DNA from: Selaginella moellendorffii
Taxonomy: Eukaryota; Streptophyta; Lycopodiopsida; Selaginellales; Selaginellaceae
Length of the DNA: 64,000 nucleotides
Assembly (NCBI RefSeq): GCF_000143415.4
Contig: NW_003314301.1
Location: 6,517 to 70,516, forward strand
Reading direction: 5' to 3'
Positions 35,669-46,813 of this stretch are shown in pieces. How positions within the stretch are numbered: the stretch's first letter is position 1; the number at the start of each line of letters is the position of its first letter. The notes below the pieces were generated by a model. That model was not told the origin of the DNA. It saw only the letters and a program-made list of their open reading frames with translations, and ran no database searches. Both the position numbers and the translations under genes were made by a program.

Positions 35669-35835
35669 TGTGAGTGTTTGGAATATGGATAGAAAATATA
35701 CATATCAATTAGCTTAAAAACTTTAACTTATATACAAAAGCGAGTGGTTCGAATTAAAACCAATCCAACAGCTACCAAAATCCCACTACGCTAATATTAA
35801 TATATAACATCATAACCATATATTTAGCCTTCACA
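35669..35835 (-). repeat. 5' LTR of family A element
   Basis: 167 bp, TGTGAGTGTT...CTTCACA, aligned over its length with 1386-1560. Confidence 0.8.
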
Positions 35836-36072
35836 ATATGAAATTAATATGTTATAAAATTAGTAAAAAAACAGTGCTAGCAAGAGTAGCAGTGCTAACA
35901 ACCATGGCTGCTGGAGGTTCGTCTCTCTACACTACACACAGGCGTCCTTGACAAGTGATTGAATCTGGAGGAAATCTTGGACAGCACACAAACTCGAACA
36001 AGCAATTCTGGCGCGTCCATGAAACTAAAAGATGCTCCCTATAAGTGAAGGAGAATTTTTCTAAATAAGAGA

Positions 36073-36923
36073 ATGGGGAAATGGAGCGCCTTGGGTCGCT
36101 GCGGAAATTTCGAGTGCGTCACGGAGCCATCGCTAGTGCTGCACACCTTGAGCTTCCTGGACGTCCCAGACTTGTTCACATTGCGGGCGGTGTGCAAGTC
36201 TTGGCACGATCCTGTGCTCTCTCCTCGTTTCGTGCAGCTCTACAAGCCACCGCTGGAGCCCTGGGCCGTGTTCAGGGTGCGCACGGGCCGGCCGGTCACG
36301 AGTCAAAGGACGCATTCGCAGGTGTCGTGGCTGTAGGCAGCGTCGTTACATGTACACTGACGATCGTTTCGACTATGGCATGACACTGGAGAATCACGCC
36401 GAGCTATGGCGTCCACACAGATCCCAGCGCAAGAGGTGCATCCTTCCACTAGGCCCTCCGGGATCGTGTTTCGTGGGCTTGTGCTCGTCCAACGGGCTCG
36501 TCTGTGGGATGCTCGTGGAACACTCGGAATCGACGACTTTGGCTGTGGGGAATCCAATCTGGAAGGCGCTTCCACCAGTTCCATTTCCCTTTAGAAGTCG
36601 TCTACATACACCCAGCCCTTCTCTGCATTGACAGCGAAAGAGATGTCACCAGTCACATTGTCATACTTTACGAACTGCAAGATCGAATTGTCCGCACGCA
36701 GCATCTTCTTGGCACGAGGGCCCCTTCTTCAGCAGGTCAAGCTCACTGGGATCACCTCTACGGGGCTGACCTTTCTTCTACACCACTAGGCAGGAGATAC
36801 TCCCAACTTACGATCCGCATTCCAGAGCTTGGTCTCACGTGGACAACGCGCGACCAGCACTATGTAACCAGCTTCTTCAACACATTCGTCCCTTCATCTA
36901 CAAGGGAAAATGCTGCTGGGTAA
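36073..36923 (+). pseudogene. F-box protein gene, frameshifted
   Basis: The frame from the ATG at 36073 has an F-box (EPSLVLHTLSFLDVPDLFTLRAVCKSW, SPRFVQLY) and ends at 36336. Continuation pieces lie in other frames: 36350-36631 (CFVGLCSSNGLVCGM, VGNPIWKALPP, typical of F-box-associated domains) and 36600-36923 (SHIVILYELQDRI). Two frame changes are needed and no intron with good sites explains them, so a pseudogene is most likely. F-box proteins are adaptors of SCF ubiquitin ligases. Confidence 0.7.
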
Positions 36924-37736
36924 TGAACATGTTTGATCTAGAGCAACAATTGTTGAAAGCAATGCAGCAGCAATCTGGGAGATGAACTCAACATCGGTGT
37001 TGGTGTAGGGAGCTGCGTGGACCTAATTCTTTTACGGATTGGGCAGTGAGACTTGTAGAGGACACCGTCTTCATCTCGGCCTTCTCTGTTGCATACGACT
37101 TTGCTCTCTCATGGAGGGTGAGGATATTGAGTGCAGATATGTGGTGCGCTTGTCTGCCCAGCCTTAAACAAAATATTCAGTCAAACTCATGAATCACTAG
37201 AATTTGAGTTATTCTCAGCAATTGTTATTAGTTTTAAATCTTCTCTCCTCCGATGTTTCCAATGTTTCTATGACTTTCCAGGTATCCAGTAGCTCAAAGT
37301 CATGTTCTTTTGAGTCACTAAAATGACTAATCCGTCGGTCCTGCGGATTCAAAATTTGGGATTGGGAACGAAGAAGTCAAACACGGCACTAAAAGAGACA
37401 ACCACGCTGTAACTGAGGACACGGCACTGAAAAGAGACAACCGTACGAAAGAAGAAAGCCTACTTTGTTGTGAGAATGCTCGCTTTAGTGATTTCAAGGA
37501 TCCCGCGGCCATATTCTCCCATGGGAAAATTGGTCCAAATGGTAATAGTCTTGAATTTCTCTGTCAAAAATCTATTGCTGTTTTTCAGTATCACACTATG
37601 CATCCAGGACTAGGTGAGAACGTTCACTTTGATCATTCCGTTCAAAGTCATGTGGCGATACTCTGAGACCCAGGTTTTTCCAAAGAGCCTTTGAAAGCAC
37701 TTTCAAGGCTGCAAAATATATATGATATGGTAAGAC
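36924..37736. other. Spacer without recognised gene
   Basis: Upstream region of the LRR gene. A pair of similar phrases (GAGACAACC..., ACGGCACT) repeats around 37385-37440. No gene seen. Confidence 0.4.
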
Positions 37737-37775
37737 TTGAACCATTCATTATTCATTTCTTGCTGTTTCTTTCAA

Positions 37776-40003
37776 ATGGATGCGTGGAAGTTACTTGCTG
37801 TTTTCTTACTTTCTATCAGGCTCGTCGATCATGCAGATGCTGGAGATTTAGAAGTTGAAGCACTCTTGAACTTTAGGAAATCTGTACATGATCCTCTACT
37901 GTCGCTGAGTAGCTGGAACAGAGGAACAGATGTTTGCCAATGGAATGGTATCAATTGTTCCTCAGCACTGCCAGGCCAGATTTCTAGCATACAGCTCAAC
38001 GATCTCTCACTTTCAGGACCTCTTCCGATTTTTACAATCCAAGCCCTACCTCAGCTACGCAACTTTTCTGTTTCAGGGAACAACCTCACAGAAATCAACA
38101 TATCCTCTTCGCAGGAATGCTCTCTGGAGGTTCTTGACTTGTCAAGGAACCATTTCACTGGGGATTTTCTCGACACTCTTACTCTTTCATGCAAAGGCAT
38201 GAGGATTTTGAACTTCTCATACAACAAGCTACAACACATTTCAGTGAAAAGGTCAATTGGGAATTCAATGGTTTCCGTCGATCTATCCTAATACCTTCTT
38301 CTTTCTTCACATCATGCAAGAGCTTGCAGTTTCTAGACGTTTCGAGCAATCAGCTGGTTGGAGAGATCCCTGAAGATATGTTCAAAAACTGCAAAAGTCT
38401 ACGACAGCTTAACGTTTCATCCAACTTCTTCACAACATTTCGGATTGAGCATTGTACTAGTCTGCAGGAGTTGGACGTCTCGTTTAACAACATTTCTGAA
38501 ACAGTTTTTTGGAACGATTGTGATGCTTTGAAGGTGCTCAACCTGTCAGATAATCACTTCTCTGGACCATTTCTCTCGGTATTTGCCAATCGAAGTTTAC
38601 CTCAGGTTTTCAAGTCCCTGAAGGTTCTTCGAGCCGACCACAACAGTTTCACGGGTGAACTCCCTACAGTTCCTCAAACCCTCGAGGCTCTAGACTTGAG
38701 CTGCAACATGTTCATCAGTAGCAACACAAACATCTGCCTCCTAAACTCCAGACTCGAGTCTTTGGTGTTGGTATACAACAGATTGCATGGTCCGGTTTTG
38801 AGCTTTCACTGTGATAACCTACAAATGCTCGATCTGAGTCTCAACTCCATGACAGGATCACTTCCAGAGGATATATGCAGCAGACTTCCAAAGCTTCAAC
38901 ACCTCATCCTTTGGGGCAACAATCTCGAAGGCAGGATACCACCTACAATCGGCGACTGCAGTGAGTTGGTGACCCTGCATCTCAGTCACAACAATCTCTC
39001 CGGTGTTATACCAGAGGAGATATCTCGCTTGAAGAAAATGTACACGCTAGTTCTTAGCAACAACATGCTATCTGGATCAATCCCGGCATCTGTGGTACAG
39101 ATACCAAGCCTTCGAGGTCTTCTACTTGGGCACAACAAGCTTGAGGGTGGTCTTCCAGTGGAGCTGAAAAACACCAGCAATCTAATCCAGCTTTCACTGA
39201 ACGACAACCAGATGGCGGGAGAAATTCCAAGCTGGGTCGGCTGCTCAGTTAAAGAGACGCGGTATAATAATGATGTAACATTCCCCTACTTGATGGTGTT
39301 GCTGTTCAACATAGAGCCATCCATCTGCAAAGGCTACAACGAGGCCATGTTCATACTCCAGGGGATACGTTTCCATGAGTTTGAGCAACTTCCCATTGCA
39401 ACCAGATGCCAAACTTGGTTCTACCTAGCACCTCCAGGTTTCAACATTTATTTAACTCCAAATCATACTAGCCACTGGTGCATCGATATCTCATTCAACA
39501 GCTTCACAGGAACAATCCCAACAGAATTCTGTGCGACTCAGAATTTGTATTGGCTGAACCTTGCACACAACTTGCTCACAGGGGCTATTCCTTCCACAAT
39601 GGGCAACCTCAAGAACATTGAGTGGCTAGATCTCTCACAAAACCAGCTCGAATCACAGATCCCGGGCTCGCTTGCCGACCTCACCTTTTTGAAGTACTTC
39701 AACATCTCACACAACAGGCTTCTTGGAGGGATTCCACAGGCAGGGCAGCTTCCAGTTTTCCCAGCAAGCAGCTACGAAGGAAATCCGGGGCTGTGTGGCA
39801 TCCCACTTGCAGAATGTCAACGTGCTGCTCCTGATGACCATAATTTGGATAATCATTCTGGTGGGAAGGATGAAGATGGAAGGATGCTGGCTGGCATTGT
39901 TGCTGCTGTTGTTTCATGTGTTTTATGGAGCTGTGCAGTATTCTTCAGCAAGAGTTGGGAAAGATTACTTCAACGGGTCTTGATGTCTTGGTTATATTAT
40001 TGA
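37776..40003 (+). pseudogene. LRR receptor-like protein (PSKR/PSY1R-like ectodomain, no kinase), one frameshift
   Basis: Start at ATG 37776 gives a signal peptide (MDAWKLLAVFLLSIRL). It is followed by an LRR N-terminal cap (ALLNFRKSVHDPLLSLSSWN, CQWNGINC) and LRRs up to VDLS, then a stop at 38289. The frame continuing from about 38270 carries the remaining 20 or so plant LRRs (LxxLxLSxNxLxGxIP). It has a non-LRR island at roughly 39240-39480, a last LRR pair, the cap EGNPGLCGIPL and a single transmembrane segment (MLAGIVAAVVSCVLW). It ends with a short basic tail (SWERLLQRVLMSWLYY) and has no kinase domain. The island before the last four LRRs resembles peptide-hormone receptors of the PSKR/PSY1R group. 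One 1-nt shift near 38285 separates the two frames. It could be a receptor-like protein with a sequencing error or a recently broken gene. Confidence 0.8.
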
Positions 40004-40479
40004 GTTAAATTCAAACTGCAGTCAATAAAAGTGAAGATAATGTAGTCTATAAAAGTGAATACAATCTTTCAAGATTTCTAGCATACATACTTGCATTAGC
40101 AATGGTCATATGAGTGGTTTAGCAATGAAGAGCTTGTTGCTGATTTGCATTAGTCCCTACTTTTTCATGTCATGTGTTCATGACTTTGTTTCTGTATTAT
40201 ATGTAAGGATATAGATATGCATTAGTTGCATTTTCACTGTTGACACATCCAAAATATAACACAATCTCCGAGGTTCCAGAAAATCTAACTTGTCCAGGCT
40301 CAATTTCTTTAGCAATTAACACATATGTCAAAACTTGATTTTTATACTTACCCATCTTTATCTACTGTTCTCTTCTTAGGTTGCTTTAGTGCTAATAGTT
40401 AAGATGAAATATAGTATATAGTGTCTTTGCATGAACTACAAAAGATTGAATGATAAGATACTGAAAAATATGTTCTCAA
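40004..40479. other. 3' flank of LRR gene, no gene
   Basis: A/T-rich; an AATAAA lies at 40024. No kinase-domain sequence follows the LRR gene. Confidence 0.45.
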
Positions 40480-43470
40480 TCCCTCATATCAATGATTTGG
40501 TGTATTGTGGTGCTTGCTACTTTTCAAGGATTGATTTAAGATTAATGATATCATCAAATTAATATTAAGCTAGAAAGACAGTATTTCAAACAAGGACAAG
40601 TCACTATAAATTATTGGTGATGCCATTTGGTTTGACAAATATGCTTGCAACTTTTCAAAGGTTTAATGAATTAAGTTTTGCAACCTTACTTGGGGAATTT
40701 TGTGATTGATTATTTTGATTGTAGCGCACCTTATCTTTCTCCCCTTAAACCAACTGAAAAAGGGGCAATTGCTTGATGAGAGAGCCTTTAGTGACTATTT
40801 TATCTCTATTTATCCCCCAAAGTTCCAAGGATCCACGGTGACAGTATATCTAAATCTCATCCCATGATCACATGCACTACACTCATCCCCCCTTTAGAGA
40901 TGTCAATGTCTTCATTGACTATTGACTAACAATCTTTACTGAGCCAAGGGGAACCAACACCTCCATTTCCGCATTGAATTTACTAATCCTTCCATTGTAT
41001 AGATTAACTATTCCATGTGAAGCAATTAATCATCACCCGTATTGCAGTCCCATGGTGGATATTTTTGTCCGTGGATACTCCACACAAAAGGAAGGACGTA
41101 CGCATGGATGCCCAATATGTACGATTTCAAATTTAGAGGTAGGAATATACCTTGCTCAAGGGTATATTATATTTTTTAAATAACCACTAATCAATGGGAA
41201 TCAAACCCGTGCCATTTGCTTCGATACCATATGTAACGCACTTTATTTCTCTACTGGAAAAAGGGCAATTGCTTGATGAGAAAACTCTTAATAGCTATTT
41301 TATCCCCATTTATCCCCCAAGGTTTCAAAGATCTACGGTGACAATATATCTAAATCTTATTCCATGATCATATGCGTTATATTGATGATATCTTGGTATT
41401 TAGTGTTACCTTAGAAAAGCATGAAATGCATGTGAAACAAAGTGTTGGAATTCTTGAAAGACAACAAGAAATTGAATATCTTAAGCATTTGATTTTAGTG
41501 CATGGATTGAGAGTTGATCTAGCAAAGATCAAGGTTGTGGTTAAGTAGTATATATCACCTACTCCCTTAGCTGATCTTCTCCAAAACACATTGAAGCATA
41601 CTATTATATATAATTGGGATGCAAAATGTCAAATGGCATTTATACAGTGGAAATAGTATTGTGTTTCTGCTTCAGTGTGGGCATCTTCTTGACACAACAA
41701 AATTAGCTGACTTGTGACAAGGAGTTATATGATATAGTTAATGCTATGAAGAAATGATGACATTATTTATATGGATTGGAGTTCTATATAGATTCAGACT
41801 ATTAGTCTCTCCAATATTTTATTTATCAAACAAATCTTCAAGGCCACTTTGCATGTTGGTAAGAGTTCTTGTAGGAAATGTTAGTTAAGATCCAATATCG
41901 ATGAGGGGTGACAATAAGGTGGTTGATGCATTACCTAGGATAGTGAATTATATCTCGTTTGTGAAATTATATAGTGATCTTTTGGATGAGCTTAAGGAGT
42001 TTGTTGACTTCAAATCCTTTATCATTAATATGCACATGAAGATTTGAAGAGGGATGCTTCTATTGTTGTGAAGGGGGACAATTTTATGTCATTTGAGATA
42101 CAAGATGGAATCTTGGTGAAGAAGGGTTATATAGTGGTTCCTTATGTTGATAAGCTCATCAAAAGGATTTTGGTGGAGTGTCATGATATGCCAAATGTTG
42201 GGCATCCAAAGGTATTAAGGGTGCATATGTTGGTAAAAACACATTTGTTTTGGCTTGGGATGAAGTTAGATGTAGAAAAGTATATATACAATTGTTTGAC
42301 CTACTAGGTAATTAAATCTGATCATTAGAAGCTCATTGACCTTTACCATCCTCTACGTATACTTGAGCATAAGTGGGATAGCATCTCGATGAACTTTATC
42401 ACTAATTTGCCCAAAACCTTTCAAGAAAATGATATTATTTGGGTTGATATGAATTGTTTGATGAAGATTGGCTCACTTTTTCCCCATGAAGACAAGTCTT
42501 AAAGCTTTTGATCTTCCTTAGTTATTTGTAAACTAATTATTTAGTCTGTATGGTTTGCTAGGTGATATTATAAGTGATTGGGATCTCAAATTCATGTCAA
42601 AGTTTTAGCAAATAGTATTTGAAAAATTAGAGACTAAGTTGAACATGAGTAGAGGTGAGCATCCACAATTTGATAGATAAACAAAGGGCATAAATCAATT
42701 GTTGGAAGATATGCTATGATCATTTATGGGAAACTTGATTAAGCAAGATGTATGGGAGAAGTATTTACCTTTGCTTCAATTTGCTCACAATAGACTAAAT
42801 AATTGGCTATTGACATATCTTTATTTATGGTGATATATAGCTGCAAGCCAAGGTCTCTTGTGGGTTTGAGTTTAGCTTTAGTTCAAGTGCTTTTTGCTTG
42901 TGATTTCCTAGAGGATATACAAGACAAACTTAAGTTGGCAAAGTTGAATATAAGGCAAACTCAAGATCGAGACAAGAGATTAACTGATAAGCATTATCAT
43001 CATTAGGAATAAAAAGTTGGTGATAAGGTTTTCCTTAAGTTGTCTAATATGCTCAGGTCTCTCAAAGGAGGTAGTAATATTAAGTTGTCTTTGTAGTATT
43101 ATAGGCTTTGTGCAATTTTGCAATGTGTGGGAGATCTTCCTTACATTTTAGACTTGCTAGCTAGCTCTAAAATTCATTCGAAGTTCCATGTGAGCAAGTT
43201 AAAAACATGTTTATACTTTAGCAATATCTTGGATTAGCTCATCATCCAGGTTCTAGAGATTGATGCTGAGAAAAGCTAGTCTAGCATATATTCTTGTTCA
43301 AAGGTTGGTGAAAATATGCTATAAAACGACTCAGGAATTGTCAATTCAATAGAATGGCTATTCTAGTGATGAAACTACATAGGAAACTAAAGATGAGATG
43401 AAAAGAATATTTCCAAGTTTTGACTATGATTTGGACAATATTCCTAAGGAAGGGGAGAAGTAATTTTTAT
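40480..43470 (+). pseudogene. Ty3/gypsy pol relic, family B-like
   Basis: The plus strand carries RT pieces at 40500-40719 and 41382-41600 (DDILVFS-type motif, then EYLKHLILVHGLRVDLAKIK). RNase H follows at about 41695-41960 (CDKELYDIVNAM, YLYGLEFYIDSD, NKVVDAL), then the integrase zinc domain in the open frame 42044-42307 (CHDMPNVGHPKVLRVH, FWLGMKLDVEKYIYNC). Next come core fragments and the C-terminal part near 42840-43200 (VGDKVFLKLSN, KFHVSKLK). Stops throughout. A 662-bp LTR element interrupts the RT. Confidence 0.8.
40720..41381 (-). mobile_element. TRIM-like element (662 bp) with two LTRs
   Basis: LTR 1 at 40720-40881 (162 bp) and LTR 2 at 41232-41381 (150 bp), both with TGTARCGC...GCRYTAYA ends, are about 85-90% alike. 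Perfect 5-bp repeats TTGAT (40715-40719 and 41382-41386) flank the element. On the minus strand a primer-binding site TGGTATCGAAGC lies at 41229-41218 and a purine tract AAAGGGGGGATGAG at about 40895-40882. The interior of 350 bp has no gene. It is a terminal-repeat retrotransposon in miniature. The outer TGTARCGC termini match those of element C, so C-type machinery may have mobilised it. Confidence 0.87.
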
Positions 43471-43900
43471 ACCATATAAGTCATTTTACTCTTGTTATTT
43501 CTCTTGTTTTTATGACTGTATCATCATACTTGCCATTTCCCTCTATATTTACTGGAGGTATATTTGGCCGTATTTGCTTCTTATAGGATTCAAACCCTGG
43601 ACCTATAGTGACAAGATTCGAACCCAAGATTTACCATGCATGTGCATACATACATGGGCATCCAAGATTGGTATGGACCCATGCCTAAATTAGTTTCCTG
43701 GATTAGCTCAAGAATTGATCAGATTAGTTTCCAAGGACTCTATAAAAGTAGAGTTTTTAGGACTTTGTATTTAGAGTGTTCAACATAAACTTTTTTTCCT
43801 TAATCTTTTCCTTTGTATTTGTCTTTTGATTTTGTCTTTTTCCTTATCATCTCTTTCTCTCACTGACGAGTTCCTAACAGTTTGAACACTCTGATATCCA
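43471..43900 (+). other. LTR- or leader-like region with TATA box
   Basis: T-rich sequence with a TATAAAAG box at 43741 and two T-arm-like phrases (ATTCAAACCC and ATTCGAACCC) near 43580-43615. It lies directly upstream of a gag relic. LTR ends could not be fixed. Confidence 0.4.
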
Positions 43901-44768
43901 TGGCTTCCTCTTGTTCAGCTTCAATCATATCTTAATATTCTACAGAAGTCATATCAAATGTTAGAACAATCCAACACTACTCTTCAGTCATAACTCTAGC
44001 AAGTTCTTCAACACCAACAATGGCTCCCTTCCTTAGAATTGAAGATTGGTATGCCAACAAAAATTGATGGTATATGATCTAAGTTTCATGGATTTCTCAA
44101 CCAAGTGAAGCTTCGAATCGTTATGTAGCTTGCTTGCTATTTCATTGCAACTTCTTGTGTAGGATTGATCAGATCTCTTCTCACTGGAACTCCTCTTTCT
44201 TGGTTCTCCGCTCTTTTTAAGAAGAATAATCCTGTCCTCCAAGATTTTGATCTTTTTATTCAATGCTTCATTAGTATGTTCAGCGATACTGATTGAGAGT
44301 ACATCACCATCAACAATTTACAGCAATTATGCCAAGGCTCTAAGTCTACATCCACCTATGCTTCTGAGTTCTAGATGGTTGCCACTGACATCTTGTGGGA
44401 TGATGCAACTCTCAAAGAACACTTTCGGCTTGGTTTGTGTGATGATATGAAAGATTTGATGCTTTCTCATCCAGATCCTACATCTCTCATGATGGGCATC
44501 AATCTTGCTGTTTGGTGTGATAATTGACTTCAAGAATGTCGGCTGGAACGACATCCAAATTTTGTTTCATGTGCAGCACCCCTGGTTTTTGAGAACCCCG
44601 TACATGAGCTAGGTGCAGTTCCAATGGAGATTGGAGCTACCCGACGGTGACGTCTTTCTCATGCTAAGAGACAACATTGGATTGAGAACCACTTATGTAT
44701 GTATTATGGAGATGTAGATCACATCCGGCAACAGTGTCCTCATCTTCCATCAAGATCACAAGCACAAA
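43901..44768 (+). pseudogene. Ty3/gypsy gag relic of a different lineage
   Basis: Reads, in one frame with several stops: LLTGTPLSWFSALFKKNNP, DFDLFIQCF, a segment with LKEHFRLGLCDDMKDLML, then PMEIGATRR and a decayed zinc knuckle (CMYYGDVDHIRQQC, with the second Cys replaced by Tyr). The PMEI-GA and LxxNLCLYCG...H...CP pattern is that of chromovirus/Sushi-type Gag proteins, distinct from family A Gag. It is fused at 44768 to a chitinase pseudogene. Confidence 0.65.
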
Positions 44769-45400
44769 GACCCCAGGATTTTCTCCGTTCTCTACACTAG
44801 CATCTCCCTCTAACATTATAACTGAGTCTGTGTTTAGGAAGTTCTTCCCATCCAACTTTGAGTCCTTTCTAAACATACATTGATTTCATTGCGCAACAAA
44901 ATACTATCCCACGTTTGGAAGCTCAGGGAGTTTTGATGTTCAAAAGAGGGAACTGGCTGCCTACTTTGCAAATGTGAAGCAGGAAACTGGAAGTAAATTC
45001 ACATAGCATTTATCCATTAATCTCATACTACGGAAGAGGACATTTGCAGCTCACCTGGTAAGTTGGAAATGTTATATTCAAAATTTAAAGAGTATATATA
45101 TACAGGAATTACAATTACGATGCTTCTGGAAAGGCTTTCAACATGAACCTCCTCCAAAATCTAGACCAGGTTGCTCAGAATGGCGTCCTTTAGTGGAGGT
45201 CATCAATGTGGTTTTGGATGCAAAATTCGAATTGCCACACCGCAATAACATAGAACCAAGGATTTGGAGCTACAATTCGAGCCATCAATGGAGGTCAGGA
45301 TTGTGGCAAGGGCAGTGAGACACATGCACAGAACCATATCAATTATTACAAGGACTTTGCTCACAGTTGGGTGTTTCATCAGGCTGTGCTTAAACAAATG
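44769..45400 (+). pseudogene. GH19 chitinase pseudogene, copy 3
   Basis: Joins the gag relic at the point where the signal peptide of the intact gene ends (FSPFSTLASPS). Exon 1 is frameshifted, intron 1 and most of exon 2 are deleted, and an intron and exon 3 follow (NYDASGKAFNMNLLQNLDQVAQNG). It shares the exon 2 deletion with the copy at 60833-61450. Confidence 0.85.
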
Positions 45401-45666
45401 TTTTTAAAAGTTATTATTAATCAACTAATTAGTAATTAATTATAAGTTATGATGATGCTTTTCAACCTAAAGCTTCAAGTTTCCCTGCTAGAACATGAAG
45501 GACAAGAAGACTTAGCGAGAGAGGGGGATAGAGCATGTATACCAAGGTGTGGCAATAAAGAGACTTATTTGGAGATCATCTTTGAGTTTTAAGACAACAA
45601 TCATATCATTTCTGCAGCTCTAGAAACGATCAGCGACATCAAGTGCTCACTCAACAGTTGATTATC
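45401..45666. other. Spacer between chitinase and GDSL relics
   Basis: Homologous to 61450-61881 but without the 198-bp insert seen there. Confidence 0.6.
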
Positions 45667-46365
45667 ATGGAGTTCTTGTCAATTGCGGCAGTTCTAGTGA
45701 TTGCTGAGTTATTTGCTCCAGGCTTGGGTTTCCAGTGTCCAAAAGCCATGTTCTGGTTTGGGGATTCTATTGTCGATACAGAGAATGTTCAAGCAGCAGC
45801 TCCGTTTATTAGTGCCGCAGAGTATAAGCCTTATGGCATGACTTTCTTCAGTAAGCCATCAAAGAGATACTCAGATGGTCGTGTGGTTGTCGACTTTTTT
45901 GGTAATTGTGTGTGTTGATTAAACAGCATTTGATGTTATTTGTGAATGTTTTTGCAGCGGAGGCTTTTGAGTATGATAGATTCCTGGATAACATTTTGCA
46001 AAGTATTAACTTGAATTATGCCAATGGGGTGAATTTTGCGGTCTCTGGAGCAACTGCTTTGAACACCAGCCTCGAAGTTCCACTGTACCTTCCAGTTCAG
46101 ATTGACCAGTTTCTGAGGTTCAAGCAAGATGCTTACTACAGCAGACATGGTAAAGGTAATGATTCTTCTCAGACTTTGCAAAGGTAGTGTCATTCATGGA
46201 TTCTTCTGTAGGGATGTAAAAGCTAGTTCCTTATTATCATCATCTAAAGACTGCTCTGTATGTGGTTGTCATAAGTATTAATGACCTCAATTCCTACTTG
46301 TTGGAGCAAAGAAGCCCTGAGAATGTAACAGTTGAGGTTGTTCCATATGTTGTGAGAGCCATACC
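45667..46365 (+). pseudogene. GDSL esterase pseudogene, truncated copy
   Basis: Exon 1 (from ATG 45667) has a signal peptide and FGDSIVDTEN, retaining the full block I length of GDSL hydrolases with Gly to Glu at the GN position. Exon 2 (YANGVNFAVSGATAL, DQFLRFKQDAYYS) and part of exon 3 follow, then the sequence is cut at about 46365 by a C-type LTR fragment. No 3' half remains. Confidence 0.85.
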
Positions 46366-46813
46366 AACCTGATGCATAGTTTAGCTCCCGCTTGCATTCA
46401 TGTATTTGTTCTGTGTCCAACTTAGGTCTAAGCTCAAGTTCCACACTATATTAGTTGGTGGAGTACTTATATCCTTGCGTTAAGCTACCAATATGTTGAA
46501 ATAGTGCCAAACTTCATTTGACTCCATTTTACGATTCTTGAGCGTATAGTCTAAGGAACGAAGGGACAAAAGCTCAGAGCGACTTAGAATAATTTTAGAG
46601 CATTTAGTATTCTAATGCCAAAACTAACACACTTCGTGCTTCAATTATTTCGCTCATTAACTCCATATTTAGGAGTTTGGCTCCATTCCTTTGTTCAATG
46701 GCCCAAAACCCTGAAACTTGGGTTCTGCTCCATTATCCTTAGACATGTGACATATGACATGTGATTCTATGGTAAATCACTATAGGATAAAAGGTGAAAC
46801 CATATGTGTTACA
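46366..46813 (+). repeat. Element C LTR fragment
   Basis: The reverse complement of the first part of the C LTR, ending ...ATGTGTTACA at 46813. The other end is lost at the GDSL breakpoint. It lies within family B sequence: RNase H reading resumes immediately at 46814. Confidence 0.75.

Larger units (their letters stand above)
23158..35835 (-). mobile_element. Family A Ty3/gypsy element with nested D element
   Basis: Transcribed right to left: 5' LTR 35669-35835, gag relic about 35440-34530, protease relic about 34450-34330, RT start 33886-33568, [element D 25916-33567], rest of RT 25910-25295, RNase H 25294-24950, integrase 24750-23398, polypurine tract near 23283-23300, and 3' LTR 23158-23282 truncated at its outer end. 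The catalytic YxDD position of RT reads FIND near 25600. Many stops and frameshifts; non-autonomous. A small plus-strand RNase H piece at 33968-34130 is out of place. Confidence 0.82.
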
